The position numbers were made by a program, and so were the translations under genes. The notes under the pieces are model-generated. The model saw only the letters and a list, made by a program, of their open reading frames with translations, made no database searches and was not told the DNA's origin. A stretch of 64,000 nt of DNA from Rhodococcus pseudokoreensis (lineage in GTDB: Bacteria > Actinomycetota > Actinomycetes > Mycobacteriales > Mycobacteriaceae), in assembly GCF_017068395.1 (NCBI RefSeq), contig NZ_CP070619.1:2604001-2668000 (forward strand), given 5' to 3'. The first letter of the stretch is position 1. Each line of letters starts with the position of its first letter. Below are positions 36,633 to 45,114 of this stretch, in pieces.

Positions 36633-37477
36633 GACAGCGACCGCCTTTCGATGTAGCGGAGGACGGCGTCGGACAGCAGACCGAAGATGCCGTAGACGGC
36701 GAGCCCCACGAGAATCACGTCGGACTGTCCGTAGTTCTGGGCGTTGTACATCATCTTCCCCAGACCGGTCACCGCGTTGATGCCCTCGACGACGATGAGA
36801 GTGAGCCAGGCACCGGTCACCGAGAGGCGCAGTCCGAGAAAGAATCCCGGCATCGCACCCGGCAGCACCACTTTGCGGATGAACGTGGCCCGGGACAGCC
36901 CGAGGACCTCGGCGAGTTCGACGTACCGGTTGTCGATCGACGTCAGCGAGTTGTGGGTCTGGATGTACATGTGGACGACGACGCCGAGCGCGATGATCAC
37001 GATCTTGAACGTCTCGCCGATGCCGAGCCAGAGGATCAGCAGCGGGATCAGGCCGAGCGTCGGGATGGCCCGTTTGAGCTGGATCGGCCCGTCGATCAGG
37101 GCGTCACCGGAACGTGTCAGTCCGGCGACGACGGCGAGGGCCGTCCCGATCACCACACCGAACGCGAACCCGACGGCGGCGCGGCTCAACGACGCGGCGA
37201 TGTGCTCCTGCAGGATGCCGGTGGAGATCAGGTCGACGGCCGTGGTGACCACCGTCCACGGCGCGGACAGCTTTCGCGGGTCGATGAGGCCCGCCAGGCT
37301 GCCCACCGCCCACACCGCGAGGAGGAGCAGCACCCCGGCCAGCCGGGAGAACGGGAAACCCTTGCGCAGGCCGAGTCGCCGGATCGGCCGCTCGGCGGCA
37401 CCGGACCCGGACCGGTCGACACCGGCGGCGGTCGTGCGCGCCGGCACGGCTGCGGGCGCGGAGAGAATACTGGTCAT
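36608..37477 (-). CDS. ssuC: Sulfonate-type ABC permease (SsuC-like)
   Basis: A 289-residue inner-membrane permease with about six helices and the EAA-type loop ELAEVLGLSRATFIRKVVLPGAMPGFFLGLRLSVTGAW of the SsuC/TauC family. The Pro/Arg-rich N-terminus (about 40 residues) is cytoplasmic. It overlaps the binding-protein gene by 4 nt and the ATPase gene by 25 nt. Confidence 0.92.
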   Translation of the reverse strand: MTSILSAPAAVPARTTAAGVDRSGSGAAERPIRRLGLRKGFPFSRLAGVLLLLAVWAVGSLAGLIDPRKLSAPWTVVTTAVDLISTGILQEHIAASLSRAAVGFAFGVVIGTALAVVAGLTRSGDALIDGPIQLKRAIPTLGLIPLLILWLGIGETFKIVIIALGVVVHMYIQTHNSLTSIDNRYVELAEVLGLSRATFIRKVVLPGAMPGFFLGLRLSVTGAWLTLIVVEGINAVTGLGKMMYNAQNYGQSDVILVGLAVYGIFGLLSDAVLRYIERRSLSWRKTLAG

Positions 37478-38541
37478 CGCTGCACACCGCCTCGGTACTC
37501 GGCCGGCACGGCGTCGGCGGCGACGGTTTCGAATCGGCGGTCGAACAGCTCGTTGGCGTCGAACTCACTGAAGTAGCCGGCGTCGGAAAGCAATTGGACG
37601 GTGTCCTGCGTCCACTCGACGGCCGCGTCCCAGTTGGCCGGGTACGACGGTCGCTGCCCGACGGAGGCGACGATGCGCTTGCCGTCCTCGGCCGACACCT
37701 GTTCGCTCTCCACGTAGTACTTCTGGATCCACGCGTCCTGGTTCTCCCACGCCCAGATCTCCCCGCGCGCCCAGAACGGAATGAACGCCTTGATCGCCGC
37801 CGCCTTGGCCGGATCCTGCAGGACCTCCACCGGCGCCCAGAGCACGGTGAGCGCGTCCACGGCGTCGGTCTGCAACGCCTTCGCTCCGTCCGGTCCGTAC
37901 TGGTTCAGGTACTTCGTCACCGTCGGCTCCGACAGCGGCGCGACGTCCACCTGCTTCGACTGCAACGCGGTGAGGAACTGCGGGCTGGGCAGCTCGACGA
38001 GTTGGACGTCTTTCGTGGTCAGGCCCTGCGCCTTCAGCGTTCGCAGGATCACCACGCCCTGTGCCTGCCCGGGCGAGAACGCGATCTTCTTGCCCCGCAG
38101 GTCCGGCAGTGCCGCGATGTCCGAGCCGGGGGCGGTGGCCAGCACGTACTGCGGCTGTTCCTTCTCCCGGACCGCGACGATCTTCGCGTCGAGCCCCGTG
38201 GCGTGCGCCTGGATCGGCGGGATCGCGGCGTTGGTGGCCAGATCGACCGCGTTGCCGCGGAAGGCCTGGATCACGTCGGGACCGGCGCTGACGTCCGGCC
38301 AGTCCGACACGGTGAACGGGAGATCGGCGATCTTGTCGGTCGCCTCGAGCTGCAGCCGGGTGGTCTTGATCGACACGCTGAGCGAGGTTCCTTCCGGAAC
38401 CTGATCGGGCACAGCATCATCGAGCGCGAGCCCGCCGGAGGAACCGGAGGAGCAGGACGCGAGCCCGAGCGCCACGACGCCGGCGAAGGCAGCGCGCGTG
38501 AGGCGCCGGTACCCGGCGGAAGACACGAGTGAACTGGACAT
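37474..38541 (-). CDS. ssuA: Sulfonate-type substrate-binding lipoprotein (SsuA-like)
   Basis: A 355-residue lipoprotein with a lipobox VALGLASC (Cys30). The body is of the NMT1/SsuA type, with the conserved DLRGKKIAFSPGQAQGVVILRTLKAQG and a later LFDRRFETVAADAVP. It is the first structural gene of operon 1. The start is preceded by a 14-bp palindrome that contains the ribosome binding site, and further up by a cysteine-containing leader ORF. Confidence 0.9.
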   Translation of the reverse strand: MSSSLVSSAGYRRLTRAAFAGVVALGLASCSSGSSGGLALDDAVPDQVPEGTSLSVSIKTTRLQLEATDKIADLPFTVSDWPDVSAGPDVIQAFRGNAVDLATNAAIPPIQAHATGLDAKIVAVREKEQPQYVLATAPGSDIAALPDLRGKKIAFSPGQAQGVVILRTLKAQGLTTKDVQLVELPSPQFLTALQSKQVDVAPLSEPTVTKYLNQYGPDGAKALQTDAVDALTVLWAPVEVLQDPAKAAAIKAFIPFWARGEIWAWENQDAWIQKYYVESEQVSAEDGKRIVASVGQRPSYPANWDAAVEWTQDTVQLLSDAGYFSEFDANELFDRRFETVAADAVPAEYRGGVQR

Positions 38542-38546
38542 GAGTG

Positions 38547-38560
38547 ATCCTTCGAAGGAT
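38547..38560 (-). promoter_or_regulatory. Palindrome overlapping ssuA ribosome binding site
   Basis: ATCCTTCGAAGGAT is a perfect 14-bp palindrome that ends 6 nt before the ssuA ATG and contains its purine-rich GAAGGA. It could hide the site in a hairpin or be a protein operator. Confidence 0.65.
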
Positions 38561-38563
38561 GTG

Positions 38564-38661
38564 GTCTCCGGTCGGGCACCCCGGACGCAGAAGGTCGGGT
38601 GCCACGCAGGAGCGAGAAAGGAAGAACGGAACGATGTTTCGGCAGACGTCAGGCCGGAGAC
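38564..38661 (-). promoter_or_regulatory. Possible attenuator structure between leader ORF and ssuA
   Basis: Right after the leader stop, the message has GTCTCCGG (38661-38654), perfectly complementary to CCGGAGAC (38571-38564), which is just ahead of the ssuA palindrome. Inside are two competing hairpins: GACGTC/GACGTC next to the leader stop, and GGCACCC/GGGTGCC. These allow alternative folds that could respond to ribosome position. Confidence 0.55.
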
Positions 38662-38662
38662 G

Positions 38663-38749
38663 TCAGATGCGACCCGGTCGCGTGCGGCGACAACAGGACC
38701 CGGAGCGACACGAGGTGGTACGCACGCTGTCCGCCGTGGTGATGTTCAC
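38663..38749 (-). CDS. Cysteine-rich leader peptide of organosulfur operon 1
   Basis: A 28-codon ORF beginning GTG (VNITTADSVRTT) and carrying SCRSGSCCRRTRPGRI, that is three cysteines including two in a row, before its stop. AAGGA lies 7 nt before the GTG. It ends 121 nt before ssuA. Short polycysteine ORFs that attenuate sulfur-assimilation operons are known in mycobacteria: low charged tRNA-Cys stalls the ribosome and opens the downstream genes. The codon content, site and pairing segments fit that model. Confidence 0.68.
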   Translation of the reverse strand: MNITTADSVRTTSCRSGSCCRRTRPGRI

Positions 38750-38815
38750 ACCAATATCCTTGCGATCCAGCGCAATCCCCGTCAACATTGCTTCCCACCG
38801 AATTAACTCCGGCCC

Positions 38816-38831
38816 TGTGATACACGTCACG
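38816..38831. promoter_or_regulatory. Near-consensus CRP/GlxR-type site upstream of operon 1
   Basis: TGTGATACACGTCACG fits TGTGA-N6-TCACA with one mismatch. It is 67 nt upstream of the cysteine leader ORF on the minus strand and overlaps the stop of the ROK gene. Confidence 0.5.
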
Positions 38832-40038
38832 AGATTCCGGCCAACGGCCGCACGAAGCTGGTGAGCGGCGCCCGGTAGAGCTCCGCGAGGATCACGGAAC
38901 CGGCGGACACCGGCAGTGCCCGTCCCGGAAAGCTGGTGGACAGCACGGACCACGACGGATCGTCGCACGTCGCCGACGACTCCGCGACCGCCCGCCTGAC
39001 CGTGTCGAGACAGCCGGGAATCCCGCTCACGCTCTGGTCGCAGACGATGAGGACCTCCGGATTGAACAGATCGAGCAGTCGCGCCGCCACCACCCCGACG
39101 CCGTGCGCCCGTTCCGTGAACAGGGCCAGCGCCTCCGGGTGCCTGCGACGGCCCGCGTCGAGAAGGTCGCGGAAGATCGGCCGCTCGATGATGCCCAGTT
39201 CCATCGCCCTGCGTACCAGCACCCGATCCGACAGGGTGGCCTGCACACATCCGGTGCGTCCGCAGGTGCACTCCTCGACACTGTTCTCGACGGGCACGTG
39301 CGCCACCGCGCCCGCCGCCGCGCGAGGACCGTGGTGGACCACGCCGCCGGTCGCGAACGCGGCGTCCACCACGTTCCCGACGAAGAGTTGCACCACGCTC
39401 TCGCGCGCCCTCGGTTCCCCGAACAGCACCTCCGCGTCGATGAGAGCACGCGCGTGCGAATCCATCCGGACGTCCAGGCCCGTGCGCTGCTCGAGATCCG
39501 CGCGGACCGGGTACCCGTTCCAGCCCGGGATCGGATGCTCGCGCACCACACCCGATTCGGAGTCGATCCAGCCGCCCGCCGCGAAGCCGACGCCGATCGG
39601 AACCGACGGCTCACCATGCTGGACGGCCAGCGCCTCCAGGGTCGTCACGGCGTTCCGGAGGATCTCGGCCGGTCCCAGCCCGTAGTGCGGATCCCGGGAC
39701 CGCGCCAGCACCCGCCCGCGCAGGTCGAGCAACGCGGTGGTCACGTGCGTGATCGCCAGATGGATGCCGTAGACGACGTACCGGCTGTCGTCGACGTCCA
39801 CCGGCACGTGGGGCCGTCCCAGCCCGGTGGGACCCGCGATCTCCGGCAGTTCCCGCAGCAGGCCGTGGTCGACGAGCTGCGCGCTGGCCGTGGTCACCGT
39901 CGCGGGCGAGAGCCCGGTGACGCGGGCGATGGTGCTGCGCGCGATCGGCCCGCTGTCGAGGACCGTACGCAGCACCGTGCCCGCGCTGGCGCCGGAACGT
40001 CCGGCGCCGCGCCGGGTGACGGGCTGGGTTCGCGCCAT
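38827..40038 (-). CDS. ROK-family transcriptional regulator, SsuR-like
   Basis: A 403-residue protein with an N-terminal winged helix (SGPIARSTIARVTGLSPATVTTASAQLVDHGLL) followed by a ROK domain with the zinc motif CTCGRTGC. In Corynebacterium glutamicum the ROK protein SsuR activates sulfonate-use genes, and this gene sits directly upstream of an ssu-type operon in the same orientation, so a similar role is likely. ATG 40038 is preceded by AAGGGGGGAACG; the frame extends to 40110 without a second site. A perfect palindrome lies upstream at 40137-40184. Confidence 0.85.
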   Translation of the reverse strand: MARTQPVTRRGAGRSGASAGTVLRTVLDSGPIARSTIARVTGLSPATVTTASAQLVDHGLLRELPEIAGPTGLGRPHVPVDVDDSRYVVYGIHLAITHVTTALLDLRGRVLARSRDPHYGLGPAEILRNAVTTLEALAVQHGEPSVPIGVGFAAGGWIDSESGVVREHPIPGWNGYPVRADLEQRTGLDVRMDSHARALIDAEVLFGEPRARESVVQLFVGNVVDAAFATGGVVHHGPRAAAGAVAHVPVENSVEECTCGRTGCVQATLSDRVLVRRAMELGIIERPIFRDLLDAGRRRHPEALALFTERAHGVGVVAARLLDLFNPEVLIVCDQSVSGIPGCLDTVRRAVAESSATCDDPSWSVLSTSFPGRALPVSAGSVILAELYRAPLTSFVRPLAGIS

Positions 40039-40136
40039 CGTTCCCCCCTTCGCCGCGCGCAGTGATGTGGCCTGACCTCGAACGCTAACGAAGGGGAACG
40101 TGCAGTTCAACGGACTCGATTCCCGTGAATTTAACT

Positions 40137-40184
40137 CCCCGTGAGTACTTGTTAACCGCCGGCGGTTAACAAGTACTCACGGGG
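40137..40184. repeat. Palindromic repeat, copy 3 (perfect 48-bp)
   Basis: Two 24-nt arms starting CCCCGTGAGTACTTGTTAACC are exact complements with no spacer. It lies 2 nt after the stop of the LppU-like gene and about 100 nt before the ROK gene. Shares the GTGAGTACTTGTTAAC core with copies 1 and 2. Confidence 0.9.
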
Positions 40185-40186
40185 CG

Positions 40187-40948
40187 TCAGCCACCCAGAT
40201 TGACCTCGATGCAGTACGTGCGCTGGGGTTCGGAGAAGGCGATGGGGAATGCGGTGTCGAACTCGTTGCACAGGGTCTCGTCGTCCTGGCCGTCCGCGCG
40301 TCTCACGACCTTGACGGTCTGCATGTCGGAGCAGTCGGACGGCACGATCCGGCCGTCGTCCTCGAGCAGGTAGCAGGAGTCCTCGATCATGTTCGGGACG
40401 AGGCACAGCGTGGTCTGCACGTCCTTGTCCTCGCCGACGAGCGTGTAGGAGAAGTAGTCCTCGCCGCACTGGACGTCGCCGTCGTTCTTCTGCGCCACCT
40501 CGTACGTGGCCTCGCTGTCGGAGCAGTCCCGCTTCTCGTGCGAGGTGTCGGCGGCGGTGGTCGACGCGGACTCGAAGAACAGGCAGTCGCCGACGTCGAG
40601 GGCGTTCTCGTCGGCGCTCTTGACCGCGTACACGCCGAACGCGGCGACGGCGGCGAGGATCACGACGGCGAGGACGCCGAGAGTGATGAACAACCCTTTC
40701 CGCGACTTCTTCGGCTGCGGTGGGTACTGACCCGGCGGGTACTGGCCGGGCTGCTGCCCGTACTGGCCCGGCGGATACTGGCCGGGCTGCTGGGCGTACT
40801 GACCCTGCTGGTACGGCTGCTGCGGGTACTGACCTTGCTGGTAGGGCTGCTGCGGCCCACCTTGGGGGTACGGTTGCTGCGGGTTGTTCGGCGGCTCGCC
40901 GGGGACGCTCGGATCGGGGCGGTTCGGGTCGTCGGGGGGCTGGGTCAT
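40187..40948 (-). CDS. LppU/SCO3897-like membrane-anchored protein
   Basis: A 253-residue protein. The first about 80 residues are a Pro/Gln/Tyr-rich repeat built from QQPYQQGQY and QQPGQYPPGQY units; one membrane helix follows (GLFITLGVLAVVILAAVAAFGVYAV, about 84-108). The external domain has several cysteines (VGDCLFF, KRDCSDSEA, DVQCGEDY, CYLLEDDG, SDCSDMQ, TYCIEV) that probably form disulfides. Matches the general plan of the LppU family. Function unknown. It is divergent from the XPB gene. Confidence 0.8.
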   Translation of the reverse strand: MTQPPDDPNRPDPSVPGEPPNNPQQPYPQGGPQQPYQQGQYPQQPYQQGQYAQQPGQYPPGQYGQQPGQYPPGQYPPQPKKSRKGLFITLGVLAVVILAAVAAFGVYAVKSADENALDVGDCLFFESASTTAADTSHEKRDCSDSEATYEVAQKNDGDVQCGEDYFSYTLVGEDKDVQTTLCLVPNMIEDSCYLLEDDGRIVPSDCSDMQTVKVVRRADGQDDETLCNEFDTAFPIAFSEPQRTYCIEVNLGG

Positions 40949-41121
40949 CGCGAGCCTCGTCTCTGGGTCGATCCATCCGGCTGCCCCTCAATTTAGGCCC
41001 CGACCGCCCCGGATGTGCAGGTATCGGCCCTGCCGGGGGCCGCGACGTGGCGCGCCGCCGCCCGGATCAGGACAATGGACAGGCTGGCTACATCCGGCAC
41101 CGCATTTTCGAGGAGGCTTCC

Positions 41122-42801
41122 GTGACCGACGGACCGTTGATCGTCCAATCCGACAAGACCCTGCTGTTGGAGGTCGATCACGAACGAGCGAACGACGCCC
41201 GCCAGGCGATCGCCCCGTTCGCGGAACTCGAGCGCGCGCCCGAACACGTCCACACCTACCGCATCACCCCGCTGGCGCTGTGGAACGCGCGCGCCGCCGG
41301 GCACGACGCCGAGCAGGTGGTCGATGCGCTCGTCAACTTCTCCCGGTACGCGGTGCCGCAGCCGCTGCTGGTCGACATCGTCGACACGATGGCCCGGTAC
41401 GGGCGCCTGCAGCTGGTGAAGAATCCCGCCCACGGTCTGACGCTGGTCAGCCTCGACCGCGCGGTCCTCACCGAGGTGACCCGGCACAAGAAGATCGCCC
41501 CGATGCTCGGCGCCCGCGTCGACGACGACACGGTGGTGGTGCACCCGAGCGAGCGCGGCCGTCTCAAGCAGTTGCTGCTCAAGGTCGGCTGGCCGGCGGA
41601 GGACCTCGCCGGGTACGTCGACGGCGAGGCGCACGCCATCGACCTGGACTTCGAGGGAACGTCCCCGGGGTCGGCAGACGGCCAGTGGCACCTGCGCGAC
41701 TACCAGGAGATGGCCGCCGACTCGTTCTGGGCGGGCGGATCCGGTGTCGTCGTCCTGCCCTGTGGTGCGGGCAAGACGATGGTCGGTGCGGCGGCGATGG
41801 CCAAGGCGAAGGCCACCACGCTGATCCTGGTGACGAACACGGTCGCGGGACGGCAGTGGAAGCGCGAGCTGATCGCGCGCACGTCGCTGACCGAGGAGGA
41901 GATCGGCGAGTACTCCGGCGAGCGCAAGGAGATCCGTCCGGTCACGATCGCCACGTACCAGGTGATCACCCGGCGCACCAAGGGCGAATACAAGCATCTC
42001 GAACTGTTCGATTCCCGCGACTGGGGTCTCGTGATCTACGACGAGGTGCACCTGCTGCCCGCCCCGGTGTTCCGCATGACCGCCGACCTGCAGTCCCGCC
42101 GGCGCCTCGGCCTCACCGCCACCCTGGTGCGCGAGGACGGCCGCGAGGGCGACGTGTTCTCGCTGATCGGGCCGAAGCGTTACGACGCACCGTGGAAGGA
42201 CATCGAGGCGCAGGGGTGGATCGCTCCCGCCGACTGCGTCGAGGTGCGGGTGACGCTGACGGACGCCGAACGCATGGCGTACGCCGTCGCCGAACCCGAC
42301 GAGCGGTACAAGCTGTGTTCCACCGCACACACCAAGATCGCGGTGGTGAAGTCGATCCTGGAACGGCACACCGACGCACCGACGTTGATCATCGGCGCGT
42401 ACCTCGACCAGCTCGACGAACTGGGTGAGGCGTTGAACGCCCCGGTCATCAAGGGGTCGACCAAGAACAAGGAGCGGGAGGAACTGTTCGACCGTTTCCG
42501 GGCGGGCGAAATCCAGACGTTGGTGGTCAGCAAGGTCGCGAACTTCTCGATCGACCTGCCGGAAGCGTCTGTCGCCGTGCAGGTTTCGGGTACGTTCGGG
42601 TCCCGTCAGGAGGAGGCTCAGCGGCTGGGACGGCTGCTGCGGCCCAAGCACGACGGCGGCCAGGCCCACTTCTACTCGGTGGTGGCGCGGGACACGCTCG
42701 ACGCCGAGTACGCCGCCCACCGGCAGCGCTTCCTCGCCGAGCAGGGATACGCGTACCGGATCACCGACGCCGACGACCTGCTGGGCCCGGCCATCGGGTA
42801 G
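41122..42801 (+). CDS. XPB/ERCC3-type DNA helicase
   Basis: A 559-residue superfamily 2 helicase. It has an N-terminal damage-recognition-like domain (residues 1-180), Walker A PCGAGKT with Lys218, the DEVH motif (IYDEVHLLPA), GLTATLVREDG, and C-terminal helicase motifs QVSGTFGSRQEEAQRLGRLLRPK. Mycobacterial XPB (Rv0861c) unwinds DNA 3'-5' and is linked to repair. GTG 41122 is used because GAGGAGG precedes it by 5 nt; longer in-frame sequence is antisense to the LppU-like gene. Confidence 0.95.
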   Translation: MTDGPLIVQSDKTLLLEVDHERANDARQAIAPFAELERAPEHVHTYRITPLALWNARAAGHDAEQVVDALVNFSRYAVPQPLLVDIVDTMARYGRLQLVKNPAHGLTLVSLDRAVLTEVTRHKKIAPMLGARVDDDTVVVHPSERGRLKQLLLKVGWPAEDLAGYVDGEAHAIDLDFEGTSPGSADGQWHLRDYQEMAADSFWAGGSGVVVLPCGAGKTMVGAAAMAKAKATTLILVTNTVAGRQWKRELIARTSLTEEEIGEYSGERKEIRPVTIATYQVITRRTKGEYKHLELFDSRDWGLVIYDEVHLLPAPVFRMTADLQSRRRLGLTATLVREDGREGDVFSLIGPKRYDAPWKDIEAQGWIAPADCVEVRVTLTDAERMAYAVAEPDERYKLCSTAHTKIAVVKSILERHTDAPTLIIGAYLDQLDELGEALNAPVIKGSTKNKEREELFDRFRAGEIQTLVVSKVANFSIDLPEASVAVQVSGTFGSRQEEAQRLGRLLRPKHDGGQAHFYSVVARDTLDAEYAAHRQRFLAEQGYAYRITDADDLLGPAIG

Positions 42802-42838
42802 CCGCCTGCCGCCGGAGCGGGCGCTCTAAGCTGGGGCC

Positions 42839-43507
42839 GTGCGACATTTCGAGTTCACCGTCGACCGGCCCTACGCGAAGTCCGTCAACCAGACGTTCGC
42901 CGACATGCGACGCCTGCAGGTGTCGGCGATCGTGGTGGCGCTGCTGTTCGCGGCCGCCGCTGTCGGCCTGATCCTGCTCGCCCACCCCTGGTCGATCATC
43001 CTGGGTGCCGTCGTGGCGATTGCCGCGCTGACGTCCGTGTGGGTGGCGTTCTGGGTGCCGAAGAAGGTCGGCAGCATCGAGGACCTGTACGCGAAGAGTC
43101 CGCTGGTGCCTGCCGTCGTCTCGGAGGTCCATCCCCGCGCGGTGACCCTGCTGTCGCTGATCGACGTCGCGAAGCCGTCCGCGGGCCACCCGTCGTACGC
43201 GCTCGTCACCCGCAACGTTCCGATCCGCACCGGTCAGAAGCAGCGGGTGGGTGACCGGGTGCCGTCCGTCGCACTGCTGAACGACCGCAGCACCCACAGC
43301 CTGTCCGACACCTGGGAGATGGTCAGCCCGATGCCGATCGCGTGGGGCACCCGCGACGCGGCCGTGCGGTCCCGCGCGGAGGTCGCCATCGATCAGGTCG
43401 AGTGGGATTTCCTGCAGAGCCGGATCGCCGAGTCGGAGCACATCCGCACCAACCCCGACCAGCGGGTCGCGGTGTCCGAGCACGACCTTCCGGAAGGCTT
43501 GCGCTGA
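42839..43507 (+). CDS. DUF3239 membrane protein
   Basis: A 222-residue protein with two adjacent hydrophobic segments (VSAIVVALLFAAAAVGLILLAHPW and ILGAVVAIAALTSVWVAFWV, residues about 30-76) and a soluble C-terminal part with WVPKKVGSIEDLYAKSPLVPAVV, the DUF3239 core. GTG 42839 follows TAAGCT (42827-42832) by 6 nt, so a leaderless transcript is likely. Function unknown; found in Corynebacteriales. Confidence 0.82.
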   Translation: MRHFEFTVDRPYAKSVNQTFADMRRLQVSAIVVALLFAAAAVGLILLAHPWSIILGAVVAIAALTSVWVAFWVPKKVGSIEDLYAKSPLVPAVVSEVHPRAVTLLSLIDVAKPSAGHPSYALVTRNVPIRTGQKQRVGDRVPSVALLNDRSTHSLSDTWEMVSPMPIAWGTRDAAVRSRAEVAIDQVEWDFLQSRIAESEHIRTNPDQRVAVSEHDLPEGLR

Positions 43508-43514
43508 CCGGTCG

Positions 43515-44078
43515 CTAGCCGGGCCAGCCGTCGGCCGGGTGCCGGGGGTCGCCGGCCAGCAGGGCGGCGGCCCACGAATCGCGCCGGACACCGCGCTGCA
43601 CCAGTCCGGCGCGCTGGATGCCCTCGAACCGGAAGCCCACCCGTCGGGCGACTGCCGCCGAGTCCCGGTTGCCGGCGAACGCACGCCATTCGATGCGTTC
43701 GAGCGCCATCCCGTCCGGCCGAAACGCGAAATCGCACACCAGGTTCACCGCGGTCGTCATCAGCCCCCGCGAGCGCGCGGACGGCGACAGCCAGTACCCG
43801 ATCTCCGCTGCGGTCATATCCCGCGCCATCAGGCCGATCATCCCCAGCACCGGGCCGTTCTCACGATCGCGCAGCGCCCAGGTGGGGCTGCGGTCGGCCC
43901 AGCCGGTCGGCACCGTCTGCCGCACGAACTGCTCGGCGTCCGAGCGTGCGTACGGGGCGGGCATCGTCGTCCACTCGGCGATCGACGCCTCGCCGCACGC
44001 CGAGCAGATCGCGTCGATGTCGGTGACAACCGGCGGGCTCAGCCACACGTTGTCGGCGGCGAGGGTGACGACGAACAT
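43515..44078 (-). CDS. GNAT-family N-acetyltransferase
   Basis: A 187-residue acetyltransferase of the RimJ/RimL type. The acetyl-CoA region is IGYWLSPSARSRGLMTTAVNLVCDFAF, followed by GVGFRFEGIQR-like NRDSAAVARRVGFRFEGIQRAGLVQRG. Substrate unknown; RimL-like members act on ribosomal protein ends or small molecules. ATG 44078 is used; GTG 44087 would add three residues. It is convergent with DUF3239 with 7 nt between. Confidence 0.87.
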   Translation of the reverse strand: MFVVTLAADNVWLSPPVVTDIDAICSACGEASIAEWTTMPAPYARSDAEQFVRQTVPTGWADRSPTWALRDRENGPVLGMIGLMARDMTAAEIGYWLSPSARSRGLMTTAVNLVCDFAFRPDGMALERIEWRAFAGNRDSAAVARRVGFRFEGIQRAGLVQRGVRRDSWAAALLAGDPRHPADGWPG

Positions 44079-44111
44079 GCCCGCCACTCTATGCCCGGGG
44101 AACCGACCTAC

Positions 44112-45101
44112 TCACCGCAACGCCGGCAGGACCTCTTTCTCGAAGAGTTCGATGCCCGAGGTGTCGTAGGCGGCTTCGGGGAAGTAGAAGATGCCGTAGG
44201 ACATGCCGAGTTCCTTCAGCGCCGACAGTTTCTCGACGATCTGTTCCGGCGTTCCCACACCGGGCATGCCCCGGAACGCGCCGAGCGCGCCCTCGGCGGC
44301 GTCGGCGCCGACGTGCGGGGTGAGCCGGTCCTTCAGGGTGAGCAACCGCTGCTCGACCTCCGCCTCGGTGGTGCCGATCGCGACGTTGTAGTTGGCCGAG
44401 CGGGTGATGGCGTCGAAGTCGGTGCCGACAGTGTCGCAGTGCTTCCGCAGAATCTCGGACTTCTGTGCGAATCCGTCGGGTGTGCCGTCGAAGTTGGTGT
44501 ACTGCGCGTACTTTGCCGCGATCTTCAGCGTCACCTTCTCGCCGCCACCGGCGATCCACAGCGGAATGCCGCCGTCCTGCAGCGGAAGTGGACGGACGAT
44601 GGCGCCGTCGACCTGGTAGTGCTTGCCTTCGAGGGTCGCGGTGCCGTTGGTCCAGGCCTGGCGCATGATCTGCACGCCTTCGTCGAGGCGGCCGAGACGC
44701 GTACCGGCGGAGGGGAATCCGTAACCATATGCCTGCCATTCGTGCTCGTACCAGCCGCCACCGATGCCCATCTCGATGCGTCCGCCCGAGATGAGGTCGG
44801 CGGTGGCGGCGACCTTGGCGAGGTAGGCGGGGTTGCGGTAGCTCATCGCCGTACACATCTGACCGAGACGCACCCGCGACGTGACGGCCGCGAACGCGGA
44901 CATGAGGGTCCACGCCTCGTGCGTGGCCTCCTCGGTCGGGGCCGGGACGGTGTGGAAGTGGTCGTAGACCCACAGTGAATCCCAGGACGAACCCTGATCG
45001 GCGCGCAACGCGAAGTCGCGCATCACCGACCATTGATCCGCGGGATCGATTCCGACGAGATCCAGACGCCAACCTTGAGGAACGAACAATCCGAAGCGCA
45101 T
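44112..45101 (-). CDS. LLM-class F420-dependent oxidoreductase
   Basis: A 329-residue TIM-barrel protein of the luciferase-like family, F420-binding type judged by MRFGLFVPQGWRLDL, the DHFHTVPAP block, SRVRLGQMCTAMSYRNPAYLAKVAATADLISGGRIEMGIGGGWYEHE and PLPLQDGGIPLWIAGGGEKVTLKIAA. It starts 13 nt after the MFS stop in organosulfur operon 2 and could be its last gene. The substrate is not known. Confidence 0.87.
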   Translation of the reverse strand: MRFGLFVPQGWRLDLVGIDPADQWSVMRDFALRADQGSSWDSLWVYDHFHTVPAPTEEATHEAWTLMSAFAAVTSRVRLGQMCTAMSYRNPAYLAKVAATADLISGGRIEMGIGGGWYEHEWQAYGYGFPSAGTRLGRLDEGVQIMRQAWTNGTATLEGKHYQVDGAIVRPLPLQDGGIPLWIAGGGEKVTLKIAAKYAQYTNFDGTPDGFAQKSEILRKHCDTVGTDFDAITRSANYNVAIGTTEAEVEQRLLTLKDRLTPHVGADAAEGALGAFRGMPGVGTPEQIVEKLSALKELGMSYGIFYFPEAAYDTSGIELFEKEVLPALR

Positions 45102-45114
45102 GAAACGAATGTAC

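Noticed and set aside
38498..38806. 102-codon plus-strand frame opposite the ssuA leader region
   Set aside because: It overlaps the better-supported minus-strand leader ORF and operator elements, has no homology I can see and no ribosome binding site.
40700..40880. Regular short repeats, possible CRISPR or minisatellite
   Set aside because: They encode Pro/Gln/Tyr repeats in frame within the LppU-like protein, with no unique spacers.
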